A stretch of DNA of 64,000 nucleotides, taken from positions 124,001 through 188,000 of the forward strand of contig CAVYYK010000032.1 of assembly GCA_963772635.1 (NCBI GenBank). The letters run 5' to 3'. Every line of letters begins with the position of its first letter. Position 1 is the first letter of the stretch. Origin of the DNA: JAUXFS01 sp963772635 (GTDB lineage Bacteria; Pseudomonadota; Alphaproteobacteria; Rhodospirillales; Defluviicoccaceae). Shown piece by piece: positions 25,194 to 35,142 of this stretch. The translations under genes were made by a program, and so were the position numbers. The notes under the pieces were generated by a model, which was not told the origin of the DNA, ran no database searches, and worked only from the letters and a program-made list of their open reading frames with translations.

Positions 25194-26312
25194 CTATGCC
25201 GCGTGCGGGGAAGCGAGACGAACCGGGCGCCGTCTCCGCCCCCACGTTCCCGGCGGTCCGTCGAACACACCGGCGCATTGGGCCGCGCAATTCCTGCAGC
25301 GCCCGTCCCCGGTCAGGTTCCATTCCGTCAGCTCGTACCAGTCGCGGCCGATCACCACCTGTCCGCAGTTGTGGCAAACGGTGGCATCGCCCTCTTGATC
25401 GTGGACGTTGCCGGTGTAGGCGTACCTTACCCCGTTCTCGAGCGCGATCCTGCGGGCCCGGGTGAGGGTCGCCGGCGGCGTCGGCGGGACGTCCGTCATC
25501 TTCCAGTCGGGGTGAAAGGCGGAGAAGTGCAGCGGCACGTCGGGACCGAGGTTCTCGACCACCCAACGGCTCAACGCCTCCAACTCGGCCTCGGAATCGT
25601 TCTCGCCGGGGATCAACAGGGTGGTGATCTCGAACCAGACGTCGGTTTCGTGCTTGAGATAGACGAGGGTGTCGAGCACCGGCTGCAGATGGCCACTGCA
25701 CAGTTGCTGGTAGAATGCCTCGGTAAACCCCTTGAGGTCGACGTTGGCCGCGTCCATGTGACGGAACAGCTCGGCCCGCGCCTCCTCGCAGATGTAGCCG
25801 GCGGTCACCGCCACCGTTTTCACACCCCGCGCATGGCAGGCCTTCGCGGCGTCGACGGCATATTCCAGAAAGATCACCGGGTCGTTGTAGGTGAACGCGA
25901 CGCTGCGGCTGTCGGTCGCTACCGCCGCCTGGGCGATCATCTCCGGCGTCGCCGTATCGCACAGGGTGTCCACCTCGCGCGACTTGCTGATGTCCCAGTT
26001 CTGGCAGAACTTGCAGGTGAGATTGCACCCCGCGGTGCCGAACGACAGCACCGGCGTACCGGGCAGGAAGTGATTGAGCGGCTTCTTTTCGATCGGGTCG
26101 ACGCAGAAACCGCTGGACCTTCCGTAAGTGGTCAGCACGACCCCGTCGCCCTGGCGGGCGCGGACGAAGCACAGGCCCCGCTGGCCTTCGCGAAGCTTGC
26201 ACAGCCGCGGGCAGACGTCGCATTGCAGCCGCCCGTCTTCCAGCCGGTGCCAATAGCGCCCGGGAAAAGCGATATCAAAGGTTTCTTGCGTGGCATGCTC
26301 GGTCATGGCCAT
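25194..26312 (-). CDS. amrS: AmmeMemoRadiSam system radical SAM enzyme
   Basis: A 372-aa radical SAM protein of the AmrS group (once called PflA-like). The 4Fe-4S motif CNLTCKFCQNWDISKS near residue 95 carries CxxxCxxC. Additional Cys pairs lie at the N-terminus (CDVCPRLCKLREG) and C-terminus (CHNCGQVV, CRNCAAQC), likely a zinc or second cluster site. It is divergent from amrB-amrA (26445), 132 bp apart, so the three conserved components of this uncharacterised system sit together. The reaction is not established. Confidence 0.92.
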   Translation of the reverse strand: MAMTEHATQETFDIAFPGRYWHRLEDGRLQCDVCPRLCKLREGQRGLCFVRARQGDGVVLTTYGRSSGFCVDPIEKKPLNHFLPGTPVLSFGTAGCNLTCKFCQNWDISKSREVDTLCDTATPEMIAQAAVATDSRSVAFTYNDPVIFLEYAVDAAKACHARGVKTVAVTAGYICEEARAELFRHMDAANVDLKGFTEAFYQQLCSGHLQPVLDTLVYLKHETDVWFEITTLLIPGENDSEAELEALSRWVVENLGPDVPLHFSAFHPDWKMTDVPPTPPATLTRARRIALENGVRYAYTGNVHDQEGDATVCHNCGQVVIGRDWYELTEWNLTGDGRCRNCAAQCAGVFDGPPGTWGRRRRPVRLASPHAA

Positions 26313-26444
26313 TCTCCCTCGCCGTCGGATGCCGACGGCGCACCTTCGAAGGCTCGCGGCCGACGAGTCGTCCTTGGCTCGGGGGAATTCAGGCTGGCCG
26401 CGCCGCCTTCATCTGCGGTATCATTATACAGCAAAGGAGCCCCG

Positions 26445-27906
26445 ATGATGACTCTTGTCAGGCATGCAGCCGTCGCGGGGATGTTTTATCCAGGCAATCC
26501 CCGCGAGCTCAATTCCGTGGTCCGGCGAATGCTTGCCGAGGCCGCGCCCGAAACCCCCGAAGGCCCCGCTCCGAAAGCGATCATCGCCCCGCACGCCGGT
26601 TACGTCTACTCGGGCCCGATCGCCGCGAGCGCGTACGCACGCCTGAAGCCGGTGGCCGATGTGGTGCGACGGGTGGTGCTGCTCGGTCCCTGCCACCGCG
26701 TCCCGGTGCGCGGCCTGGCGGTCAGTGCCGCCGAGGCGTTCGCGACACCCCTGGGCCGGATCCCGGTGGACAAGGACGCGGTCGACGAGATCCTCTCGCT
26801 GCCCCAGGTCGAGACGTTCGAGGCCACCCACGCCGAAGAGCACAGCCTGGAAGTTCACCTGCCGTTCCTGCAGGAGATTCTTACCGACTTCTCCCTGGTT
26901 CCCCTGGTCGTCGGCCAGGCTTCGGCCGACGAGGTGGCGGAGGTGATCGAACGTCTGTGGGGCGGTCCGGAAACGATCATCGTCATCAGTTCCGACCTCA
27001 GCCACTATCTCGACTACGAAAGCGCCCGACACATGGACGCGGCCACCTGCAGGGCGATCGAAGCCCTCGATCCCGCCGCCATCGGCTACGATCAGGCCTG
27101 CGGCCGGGTTCCCGTCGCCGGTCTGCTCACCCTGGCCAAACGCCGCGGGCTCAGGGTGACGACGCTGGATCTCCGGAACTCCGGCGATACCGCCGGCGAC
27201 CGCCGGCGGGTGGTCGGCTACGGCGCCTGGATGTTCACCGAGCCCGAGGCGGCGGATCGGCGGACCGGCGGCGGCGGCGCGACGGCCGGGGAAAACTTCG
27301 GCAGCCAGACCCGGGCACTGCTGGACACCCACGGAGAGACCCTGCTTCACCTCGCGGCGGCGTCCATCGAGCACGGGCTCGCCCGCGGAACCGCGTTGCC
27401 GGTAGACCCGGCCGACTATCCGCAAGCCCTTCACGACAACGGGGCCTGTTTCGTCACCCTCAAACGCAACGGCCGGCTCCGCGGCTGCGTCGGTTCGCCG
27501 AGGGCGTATCGGCCACTGGTCGAGGACATCGCCGACAACGGCTTCGCCGCCGGCTTCCGCGACAGCCGCTTTCCGAAACTCGGCACCGACGAGAAACAGG
27601 AGCTTTCGTTGTCGGTTTCGGTGTTGAGCTCGCCGGTACCGATGACGTTTGCCGACGAGGCCGACCTGCTGAGACAAATCCGGCCGGCGGTCGACGGCCT
27701 GATCATCGAGTTCGGACGGACACCGAGCCCTGTTCCTGCCGCAGGTCTGGGAAACCCTTCCCCGACCGCAGGCGTTCCTCGCCCAGCTCAAGGTCAAGGC
27801 CGGGCTCGATCGCGACCACTGGTCACCGGACTTCAAGGCCTGGCGCTTCACCGGCGAGTCGGTGTCCTCGGAAATGCTGGACGATCCCGGGGCGTTGTGG
27901 AGCTGA
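26445..27906 (+). CDS. amrB: AmrB (Memo) - AmrA (AMMECR1) fusion, one frameshift
   Basis: Two domains in one ORF of about 486 aa. Residues 1-265 are the Memo/AmrB domain (AVAGMFYPGNPREL, then AIIAPHAGYVYSGPIAA, and VISSDLSHYLDYE with metal-type His). Residues 285-486 are the AMMECR1 domain (ACFVTLKRNGRLRGCVGSP, ending LFLPQVWETLPRPQAFL). An extra base near 27718 breaks the frame; after it the other frame reads the AMMECR1 end to a stop at 27904-27906. AAGGAG precedes ATG 26445. In many genomes these domains are separate genes; here they are fused and face amrS. The biochemical function is unknown. Confidence 0.9.
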
Positions 27907-27912
27907 GAACGG

Positions 27913-30261
27913 ATGGGTAAGTTCGGCATCGGCCAACCGGTTCTGCGGAGCGAAGACCCGCGGCTGCTGACCGGCCGCGGCCGTTTCGTCGCCGACGTTT
28001 CGCTACCCGGCGAAGTCCACGCGGTGTTCCTGCGTTCGCCCCACGCCCACGCCGACATCGCCGGCATCGACACCACGGCGGCCGTGACCGCGTCTGGCGT
28101 GTTGGCGATCTACACCGGCGCCGATGTCGCCGCCGACGGTCTCGGCGATATTCCCTGCGTGGTCCCGGTCCACGGAGCCGACGGCAACCCTCTGCCCCGG
28201 CCCGGCCGACGGCTGCTGGCCCGCGACCGGGTGCGGTTTGTCGGCGAAACCGTCGCCATGGTGGTCGCCGAGACGGCGGAGCAGGCGATTGAAGCCATCG
28301 AACTGATCGACATCGACTATCGGGCGTTGCCCGCGGTCGCGACGATGGACGATGCCCTCGTCGCGGACGCACCGCAGTTGTGGGAGGGCGCGCCCGGCAA
28401 TGTCGCGTTCCACCGGCAATTGGGCGACGAGACGGAAGTCGACAACGCGTTTCGGAGTGCTCACCACGTCACCCGGTTGGATCTGACAAACAACCGGGTC
28501 GTGCCCTGCGCCATGGAGCCCCGCGCCGTGGTCGCCGATTTCGATCCGGAAGGCGGGCGATATACCCTCCATACCTCGTCGCAAGGGGCACACCAGATCA
28601 AGGAAACGCTCGCCCGACACACCCTCAAGGTGCCGGAAGAGGCGCTGCGCGTGGTCGTCCAGGACGTCGGCGGCGGCTTCGGGTCGAAGATCTTTCACTA
28701 TCCCGAGGAGGCGCTCGCCCTGTGGGCCGCGGCGAAGCTGAACCGGTCGGTGAAATGGACCGGCGATCGCTCGGAGGCTTTCATCGGCGACACCCATGGC
28801 CGCGACCAGCGAAACACGGTCGAGGCGGCGTTCGATCGGAACGGACGGATGTCGGCGCTGCGTGTCCGCATCACCGCCAACATGGGCGCGTATCTCAACC
28901 GTTTCGCGCCGGCGATCCCGTCTCAGACCGAAGGCATGCTGTCCGGCGTCTACGCAATCCCGGCCATCTTCTCGGTGTGCGAGGGTGTCTACACCAACAC
29001 CGTTCCCGTGGACGCCTATCGCGGCGCCGGGCGCCCGGAAGCCACCTACCTGATCGAACGGGTGATCGACGCCGCCGCCCGCGAACTCGACCTCTCTCCC
29101 GACGAGATTCGCCGGCGCAACTTCATCCGTCCCGACCAGATGCCTTACGCGACCGCCTCGGGCCACACCTACGATTGCGGCGACTTCGCCCGCAACATGG
29201 AGGACGCCATGGCCGCCGCCGATTGGGCCGGCTTCGAGCCTCGGCGCGAGGCCGGCCGTGCCCGCGACCGGTTGCGCGGCATCGGCATGTCCACTTACAT
29301 CGAGGTCTGCGGCTACGAGGAGGAGGAGGCGACGATCCGGTTCGACGAAGACGGCGACGTCGAGGTGCTCATCGGCACCCAGTCCACCGGTCAAGGCCAC
29401 GAAACCGCCTATGCCCAGATTGCCGCCGATGCGCTCGGCGTGCCGTTCGAGCGGATCAGGGTGACCCAGGGCGACACCGACCGCATCCCCTTCGGCAAGG
29501 GCACCGCCGGCTCGCGTTCGCTGCCGGTCGGCGGCCCGGCGCTGCGGAACGCCGCCGACGCGGTGATCGCCCGCGGCAAGCGCTTCGCCAGCCATCTGTT
29601 TCAGGCCGGAGACCAGGAAATCACTTTCGCCGATGGGCGTTTCACCGTTGCCGCCAGTGACCGCGGCATCGACATCGGCGCGCTCGCGGCGGCGGCCCGC
29701 GAACCGGAGAACCTGCCACCGGACGAAACGTCGCCCGGGCTCGATGCCAGCGCCCGCTACAAATTGCAGGCGTCGACCTTCCCCAACGGCTGTCACATCT
29801 GCGAGGTGGAAATCGATCCGCAGACCGGCGCGGTGGAGATCGTCGGCTACACGGTGGTGGACGACTTCGGCACCATCGTCAATCCACTGCTGCTGGCCGG
29901 CCAGGTACACGGCGGCATCGCCCAGGGAATCGGCCAGGCGCTGATGGAGCGGGCGGTCTATGACCGCAAGTCGGCGCAGTTGATCACCGGCTCGTTCGGC
30001 GACTATCCGCTGCCGCGCGCCGCCGACATGCCGCCTATCGCGCTGTCGTTCAACTGCGTGCCATGCACCACCAACCCGATGGGCATCAAGGGGGCGGGCG
30101 AGGCCGGCGCCATCGGCGCCTGTCCGGCGGTGATCAACGCCATCGTCGATGCCTTGGCGCCCCTCGGCATTCGCCATATTGACATGCCGGCAACGGCGGA
30201 GACAATCTGGCGGGCTATTCAGTCCGCCTCACATACCCCCGAAAACGGAGATGGATCTTGA
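27913..30261 (+). CDS. Molybdopterin-binding large subunit, CoxL form II / xanthine dehydrogenase family
   Basis: A full 782-aa molybdoenzyme large subunit. The N-terminal aldehyde-oxidase domain (VLRSEDPRLLTGRGRF), the VGGGFGSKIFHYPEE loop near residue 255, the form II-type active-site loop AYRGAGRPEATY near residue 370, and the late GAGEAGAIGACPAV with the catalytic Glu are visible. The form I signature with Cys is absent, so CO oxidation is unlikely; relatives oxidise aldehydes or purine-like heterocycles. The usual FAD (CoxM) and 2Fe-2S (CoxS) subunits are not next to it. It overlaps cysQ by four bases (TTGA). Confidence 0.9.
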   Translation: MGKFGIGQPVLRSEDPRLLTGRGRFVADVSLPGEVHAVFLRSPHAHADIAGIDTTAAVTASGVLAIYTGADVAADGLGDIPCVVPVHGADGNPLPRPGRRLLARDRVRFVGETVAMVVAETAEQAIEAIELIDIDYRALPAVATMDDALVADAPQLWEGAPGNVAFHRQLGDETEVDNAFRSAHHVTRLDLTNNRVVPCAMEPRAVVADFDPEGGRYTLHTSSQGAHQIKETLARHTLKVPEEALRVVVQDVGGGFGSKIFHYPEEALALWAAAKLNRSVKWTGDRSEAFIGDTHGRDQRNTVEAAFDRNGRMSALRVRITANMGAYLNRFAPAIPSQTEGMLSGVYAIPAIFSVCEGVYTNTVPVDAYRGAGRPEATYLIERVIDAAARELDLSPDEIRRRNFIRPDQMPYATASGHTYDCGDFARNMEDAMAAADWAGFEPRREAGRARDRLRGIGMSTYIEVCGYEEEEATIRFDEDGDVEVLIGTQSTGQGHETAYAQIAADALGVPFERIRVTQGDTDRIPFGKGTAGSRSLPVGGPALRNAADAVIARGKRFASHLFQAGDQEITFADGRFTVAASDRGIDIGALAAAAREPENLPPDETSPGLDASARYKLQASTFPNGCHICEVEIDPQTGAVEIVGYTVVDDFGTIVNPLLLAGQVHGGIAQGIGQALMERAVYDRKSAQLITGSFGDYPLPRAADMPPIALSFNCVPCTTNPMGIKGAGEAGAIGACPAVINAIVDALAPLGIRHIDMPATAETIWRAIQSASHTPENGDGS

Positions 30262-31040
30262 CCCTGAGCGTCGATGCCGACCTCGTCAACAAAGTCCGTG
30301 ACATCGCCCTGCGCGCTGGCGCAGCGATCATGGAAGTCTACAGCACCGATTTCTCGGTCGATCGCAAGGACGACGCGTCTCCGGTGACCGAGGCCGACCA
30401 GAAGGCGGAAACGCTGATCCTCGAGGCGATCCGCCGCGAGATCACCGACGAGTATCCGATCGTCGCCGAAGAGTCGGTTGCGGCAGGCGACGTGCCCGAC
30501 ATTGCCGGCACGCGGTTCTGGCTGGTAGACCCGTTGGACGGGACCAAGCAGTTCGTCAACCGCCAGGGGGAGTTCACCGTCAACATCGCGTTGATAGAGA
30601 ACGGCCGGCCGCTGCTGGGGGTGGTCCACGCCCCGGCGATCGGCTCCACCTATTGGGGCAGTGCGCACGGCGCCTTCGCCGTCACCGACGGCGGCACGCC
30701 GCGCCCCATCCACTGCCGACCGATGCCGGAGAAGGGGCTCGTCGCCGTCGCCAGCCGGTCGCACCGCAACGCCGAAACGGACGCGTTTCTGGCCAACTAC
30801 GACATCGCCGAAGCGATCTCGTCGGGCAGCTCGATCAAGTTCTGCCTGGTCGCCGCGGGACGGGCCGACCTGTACCCCCGTACCGGGCGGACGATGGAAT
30901 GGGATACCGCCGCCGGCCACGCGGTGGTGCTGTTTGCCGGCGGCTCGGTGACCAGAATGGACGGAACCGAGTTGCTCTACGGCAAGCCGGGCCTCGACAA
31001 TCCCCACTTCGTCGTCAAGGGCGCCCCCGCAAAGACGTGA
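30258..31040 (+). CDS. cysQ: 3'(2'),5'-bisphosphate nucleotidase
   Basis: A 260-aa enzyme of the inositol monophosphatase superfamily. Metal-binding motifs: DASPVTEADQKAE near residue 38, IVAEES near 67, and WLVDPLDGTKQF near 92, with the CysQ-type GEFTVNIALIENG. The second motif MEWDTAAGHAVV near residue 213 is complete. CysQ removes PAP formed in sulfate assimilation. The start is TTG 30258 overlapping the upstream stop; GGAGAT precedes it. It overlaps tsaC by GTGA. Histidinol-phosphatase or IMP activity cannot be excluded. Confidence 0.88.
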   Translation: MTLSVDADLVNKVRDIALRAGAAIMEVYSTDFSVDRKDDASPVTEADQKAETLILEAIRREITDEYPIVAEESVAAGDVPDIAGTRFWLVDPLDGTKQFVNRQGEFTVNIALIENGRPLLGVVHAPAIGSTYWGSAHGAFAVTDGGTPRPIHCRPMPEKGLVAVASRSHRNAETDAFLANYDIAEAISSGSSIKFCLVAAGRADLYPRTGRTMEWDTAAGHAVVLFAGGSVTRMDGTELLYGKPGLDNPHFVVKGAPAKT

Positions 31041-32067
31041 GCGCCGCCGAGACCCGTTTCCCCGTCACCCCGGAAGCGATCGCCGAAGCCGCGGCGCTGA
31101 TCCGCCGCGGAGGGCTGGTCGCCTTCCCCACCGAGACCGTCTACGGCCTCGGCGCCGACGCCACCAGCGATGCAGCGGTGGCGGCGGTGTTCGCGGTCAA
31201 GGACCGGCCCCGGTTCAACCCGTTGATCGTCCACGTGTCCGATACCGACGCCGCCGAGGCGCTGGCGGCCTTCGACGATCGCGCCCGTTTTCTCGCCGGC
31301 AAGTTCTGGCCGGGACCGCTGACCCTGGTGTTGCCGCGGCGCGCGGATTCGGGGCTGTCGTTGCTGGTCAGCGCCGGGCTCGACACCGTCGCGATCCGGG
31401 TCCCCGCCCATTCGCTGGCCCAGGCGCTGCTCACCGCCGCCAACCGGCCGATTGCGGCCCCCAGCGCCAATCCCTCGGGCGCGGTCAGTCCGACGACGGC
31501 GGCCCACGTCGCCGAGGCATTGGGCGACCGGGTCGCGATGATTCTCGACGGCGGGCGGTGCCGCGTCGGCGTCGAATCGACGGTCGTCGATCTCACCGGA
31601 GGGTCGCCCGTTCTGCTTCGGCCCGGCGGTCTCGCGACGGAAGCGATCAGCGTTTCCTCGGCCCGCTGGCGCCGGCGGGCGGCGGCGCGCCTCGCTCGCC
31701 GGGCATGCTCGCCCGCCACTACGCGCCGGGACTGCCGTTGCGCCTCTGCGCCTACACCGCCCAACCGGGCGAGGCGCTGCTGGCTTTCGGACCCGGTGCC
31801 GACGATGCCGATCTCAACCTCAGCCGCGACGGCGACGTCCACGAGGCGGCGGCCAATCTGTTCGCGATGTTGAGAACCCTCGACCGGCCCGAGTTTTCCG
31901 CCATCGCCGTCATGCCGGTGCCGGATCGGGGCCTCGGCCAGGCGATCAACGACCGTTTGCGGCGGGCGGCGGCCCGATCCGAAGCCGACGACGACTGGAA
32001 CGACGACCGCGGCCCGGCGGCACCGTGCGTGCTGCCGGGAATCGAAGACGACGAAGACCAGGCATAA
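31037..32067 (+). CDS. tsaC: L-threonylcarbamoyladenylate synthase, one frame break
   Basis: The Sua5/YwlC type enzyme of tRNA t6A synthesis, about 343 aa. The catalytic domain is in one frame: GGLVAFPTETVYGLGADAT, KDRPRFNPLIVHV, KFWPGPLTLVL and IAAPSANPSGAVSPTTA. Near 31650 the frame changes; the second frame reads GGGAPRSPGMLARHYAP, the conserved linker, and the C-terminal Sua5 domain to a stop at 32067. The start GTG 31037 overlaps the cysQ stop (GTGA). Here one base appears missing (or two extra), unlike the +1 breaks elsewhere. Confidence 0.9.
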
Positions 32068-32077
32068 GCCGAGAATC

Positions 32078-33463
32078 ATGTCGCTGCGAAAGAAACTATT
32101 GATCGGTGCGGGCGCCCTGGTGGCGGCCATCGTTCTGATCGTCGTGGTCGCCACCTTCACCGTGGGACGCGGCTATCACAACGAACCGCTGAAGGCCTGG
32201 AACCCCGACACCGGTTACCGGCATTCGCTGTTCGAGTACGTGCAGGGTCCCGACGACATGGTGCTGGCCCTCGCCTTTTCCGGCGGCGGCACCCGGGCGG
32301 CGGCCTTCGCCTACGGTGTGCTCGAGGAGCTCCGCGACACCGAGGTGATCATCGACGGGCAGACGAGGCGCTTGATCGACGAAGTGGACTTCGTCACCGG
32401 CGTTTCCGGTGGAAGCTTCACCGCGACCTACTTCGCGCTGCATGGCGAGCGGATTTTCGAGGACTTCGAGCGGCGATTCCTCAAGCGCGACATCGAAAAG
32501 GAGCTGATCCTCAGCCTTGTTTTGTCCCCGCGAAACTGGTTCCGGCTGCTTTCGCGCCACTACAACCGCTCGGACCTGGCGGCCGATTTCTATGATCGGG
32601 AGATCTTCGACGGCGCCACCTTCGGCGACATCCAGGACCGCGGCGGCGCCAAGGTGGTGATCAACGCCACCGACCTCTCGACCGGCAATCCATTCCACTT
32701 CGTCCAGGACCAGTTTGATTTCATCTGTTCCGACCTGACCGGGTTCCCGGTCGCGCGCGCGGTGGCGGCGTCGGCCGGGTTGCCACCCTACTTCCCGCCG
32801 CTGGTGCTCGACAATTATTCGGGAAGCTGCGGGTTTCGCATGCCGGCATGGCTGCGGCAATCGCTCGACGAGGGGCGAACGTCGTTCGATCGCCGCTCGG
32901 TCGGCGCGCGTATCCTCGCTTCCTATTTGAACCCGAGCGTCCGGCCTTACATCCACCTGATCGACGGCGGCTATTCGGACTATTTCGGGATCCGCAATCC
33001 GCTGACGGCGGCAAGGGCGACAGCGGACTTCCGTGGGCAAAGCCGTTTGCCGCGGCGGATCATTGCGATCGTCGTCAATGCGAAACGGGAATCCGAGGAA
33101 AGCTGGGGAGAGATCGACAAGACGTCATCCGTCTCCTCGGTCTTCCCGATCATCGCCAATGTCCAGATCGACCGCTACAGCGTCGAAACGCTCGAACTCC
33201 TCCGGTCGAACTTCCAGCTCTGGCAAGAACGCGCCAAGGAGGCGGGTGCCTTGCTGGACTTCCACATCATCGAGGTCGGTTTTGCGGCCGCGAGGGACGA
33301 TGCGGAACGAGACTACCTCAACCATGTCCCGACGGCGTTGACGCTCCCCGCCGAGGATGTGGATCATTTGCGCGAGGCCGCACGCCGGATCCTGCGGCAA
33401 TCCCCGGAGTTCCAGAAGCTACTGCTCGAACTTTCAAGACCGATCCAGTCCTCGATCCGTTAG
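32078..33463 (+). CDS. Patatin-like phospholipase, membrane-anchored
   Basis: A 461-aa lipid acyl hydrolase. An N-terminal membrane anchor (LIGAGALVAAIVLIVVVA) is followed by the patatin domain: oxyanion loop LAFSGGGTRAAAFAYG near residue 65, nucleophile GVSGGS near 107, and the Asp of the catalytic dyad in DGGYSDYFG near residue 297. The domain is probably periplasmic. It lies 10 bp after tsaC on the same strand and may be co-transcribed with it. The substrate lipid is not known. Confidence 0.88.
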   Translation: MSLRKKLLIGAGALVAAIVLIVVVATFTVGRGYHNEPLKAWNPDTGYRHSLFEYVQGPDDMVLALAFSGGGTRAAAFAYGVLEELRDTEVIIDGQTRRLIDEVDFVTGVSGGSFTATYFALHGERIFEDFERRFLKRDIEKELILSLVLSPRNWFRLLSRHYNRSDLAADFYDREIFDGATFGDIQDRGGAKVVINATDLSTGNPFHFVQDQFDFICSDLTGFPVARAVAASAGLPPYFPPLVLDNYSGSCGFRMPAWLRQSLDEGRTSFDRRSVGARILASYLNPSVRPYIHLIDGGYSDYFGIRNPLTAARATADFRGQSRLPRRIIAIVVNAKRESEESWGEIDKTSSVSSVFPIIANVQIDRYSVETLELLRSNFQLWQERAKEAGALLDFHIIEVGFAAARDDAERDYLNHVPTALTLPAEDVDHLREAARRILRQSPEFQKLLLELSRPIQSSIR

Positions 33464-33559
33464 CGTCGCCTGCTGTCGCGTGACCGGATCATCAAGCTTT
33501 GTGGCGCGATCCGGTCGACATTGCGGGTTCCGCGCAAAGCCTCTACCTATTGAGATGCC

Positions 33560-34999
33560 ATGACGTCCGCTCTCCCCAATCCCTCCGCACCAACCGAAAG
33601 CTTGCTCCAGGCCATTCGCGAGGTGGTCGGGCCGAAGGGCTGGATCGACGATCCGGCCGACCTGGAGCCTTACCTGATCGAGGAGCGCGGGCTGTTTCAC
33701 GGTGCGTGCGCCGCGGTGGTGCGACCGGCGACGACCGCGGAGGTGGCCGAAGTGGTCGCCCTCTGCGCCGAGGTGGGCGTTGCCATCGTGCCCCAGGGCG
33801 GCAACACCGGATTGGTCGGCGGCGGCGTGCCCGACGGCGGCATCGTGCTGTCGACGACACGGCTGAACCGTATACGGTCCGTCGATCCGGCCAACCGGAC
33901 GATCACCGTCGAGGCCGGGGTCATCCTCGCCGACGTACAGCGGGCGGCCGAGGAGGCCGGCGCCCTGTTTCCGCTCAGCCTCGCCGCCGAGGGCAGTTGC
34001 CGGATCGGCGGCAACCTCGCCACCAACGCCGGCGGCATCACCGTGCTCCGCTACGGCAACGCCCGCGACATGGTGCTCGGCCTCGAGGTGGTCCTCCCAG
34101 ACGGGCGGATCTGGGACGGGCTGCGGGGACTGCGCAAGAACAACACCGGCTACGATCTCAAACAGCTGTTCATGGGATCCGAAGGAACCCTCGGGATCAT
34201 CACCGCGGCGGTGCTCAAGCTGTTCCCGAAGCCGCGGGTGACGGAGACGGCGTTGGCCGCGGTTCCCAGCGTCCAGGCGGCGCTGGACCTGTTCAACCGC
34301 ACCAACGAGGCCGCCGGCGATTCGCTGACCGCGTTCGAGTTCATGGCGCGGACGGGCATCGACTTCTGCCTCAGGCACGTTCCCGGCGTCGCCGACCCGT
34401 TTGCCGAAACGCACCCGTACTACGCGCTGATCAAACTCGCGAGCGCCAGAGAGGGCTCGGCGCTGAGAGACACCCTCGAGCAGATCCTCGCCGACGGCCT
34501 GGAGACGGGATTGGTCGAAGACGCGGTGATCGCCGCCAGCGAGGCCCAGGCCGAAGCGATCTGGCGCATCCGCGAGAGCATTCCCGAGGGCCAGAAGCCC
34601 GAAGGCGGAAGCATCAAGAACGACGTCTCGGTGCCGGTCTCGCGTGTGCCCGAGTTCATGGAGCTGGCGACAAAGGCGGTGGAGGCGGCGCTGCCGGGCA
34701 TCCGGGTCGTCGCCTTCGGCCACCTGGGCGACGGCAACATCCACTTCAATCTCACCCAGCCGGTGGGCGCCGACCGCAAGGCGTATATGGCCCAGTGGGA
34801 GCGGTTCGACCGCATCGTCTGCGACATCGCCACCGGTCTCGGCGGCAGCTTCAGCGCCGAACACGGCATCGGCCGGCTGAAGCGGGTCGACATGGCCCGC
34901 TACAAGTCGGAGGTCGAAGTCGACCTGATGCGCACCGTCAAACGCGCCCTCGACCCCAACAACATCATGAACCCCGGCAAGGTGGTCGCCCCCGACTGA
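33560..34999 (+). CDS. FAD-linked D-2-hydroxyacid dehydrogenase (GlcD/DLD family)
   Basis: A 479-aa flavoprotein. The FAD-binding PCMH domain reads VPQGGNTGLVGGGVPDGG near residue 75 and GGNLATNAGGITVLRYGN near 152, then MGSEGTLGIIT near 205. The C-terminal FAD-oxidase domain has AFGHLGDGNIHFNL near 392 and SAEHGIGRLK near 432, with metal-binding His. Relatives oxidise D-lactate, glycolate or D-2-hydroxyglutarate; the single-gene form without GlcE/GlcF favours D-lactate or D-2-hydroxyglutarate type. The upstream space 33464-33559 shows nothing definite. Confidence 0.88.
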   Translation: MTSALPNPSAPTESLLQAIREVVGPKGWIDDPADLEPYLIEERGLFHGACAAVVRPATTAEVAEVVALCAEVGVAIVPQGGNTGLVGGGVPDGGIVLSTTRLNRIRSVDPANRTITVEAGVILADVQRAAEEAGALFPLSLAAEGSCRIGGNLATNAGGITVLRYGNARDMVLGLEVVLPDGRIWDGLRGLRKNNTGYDLKQLFMGSEGTLGIITAAVLKLFPKPRVTETALAAVPSVQAALDLFNRTNEAAGDSLTAFEFMARTGIDFCLRHVPGVADPFAETHPYYALIKLASAREGSALRDTLEQILADGLETGLVEDAVIAASEAQAEAIWRIRESIPEGQKPEGGSIKNDVSVPVSRVPEFMELATKAVEAALPGIRVVAFGHLGDGNIHFNLTQPVGADRKAYMAQWERFDRIVCDIATGLGGSFSAEHGIGRLKRVDMARYKSEVEVDLMRTVKRALDPNNIMNPGKVVAPD

Positions 35000-35142
35000 T
35001 CCGCCTTTGGGTCTCTCCGTCGTGCCGGCCGCCGGCGCCGACGCGCGAGAGAATTTGACCAAGATCCGACATTAAACCATCATTCGATCGAAACATCGAA
35101 ACCGGGTAACAACCGGGCACGGCTCGCCGGGGAGGGATCGTC

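Noticed and set aside
28003..30177. Minus-strand frame of 724 codons antisense to the CoxL-type gene
   Set aside because: No start context or motif, and mirrors the codon bias of the real gene.
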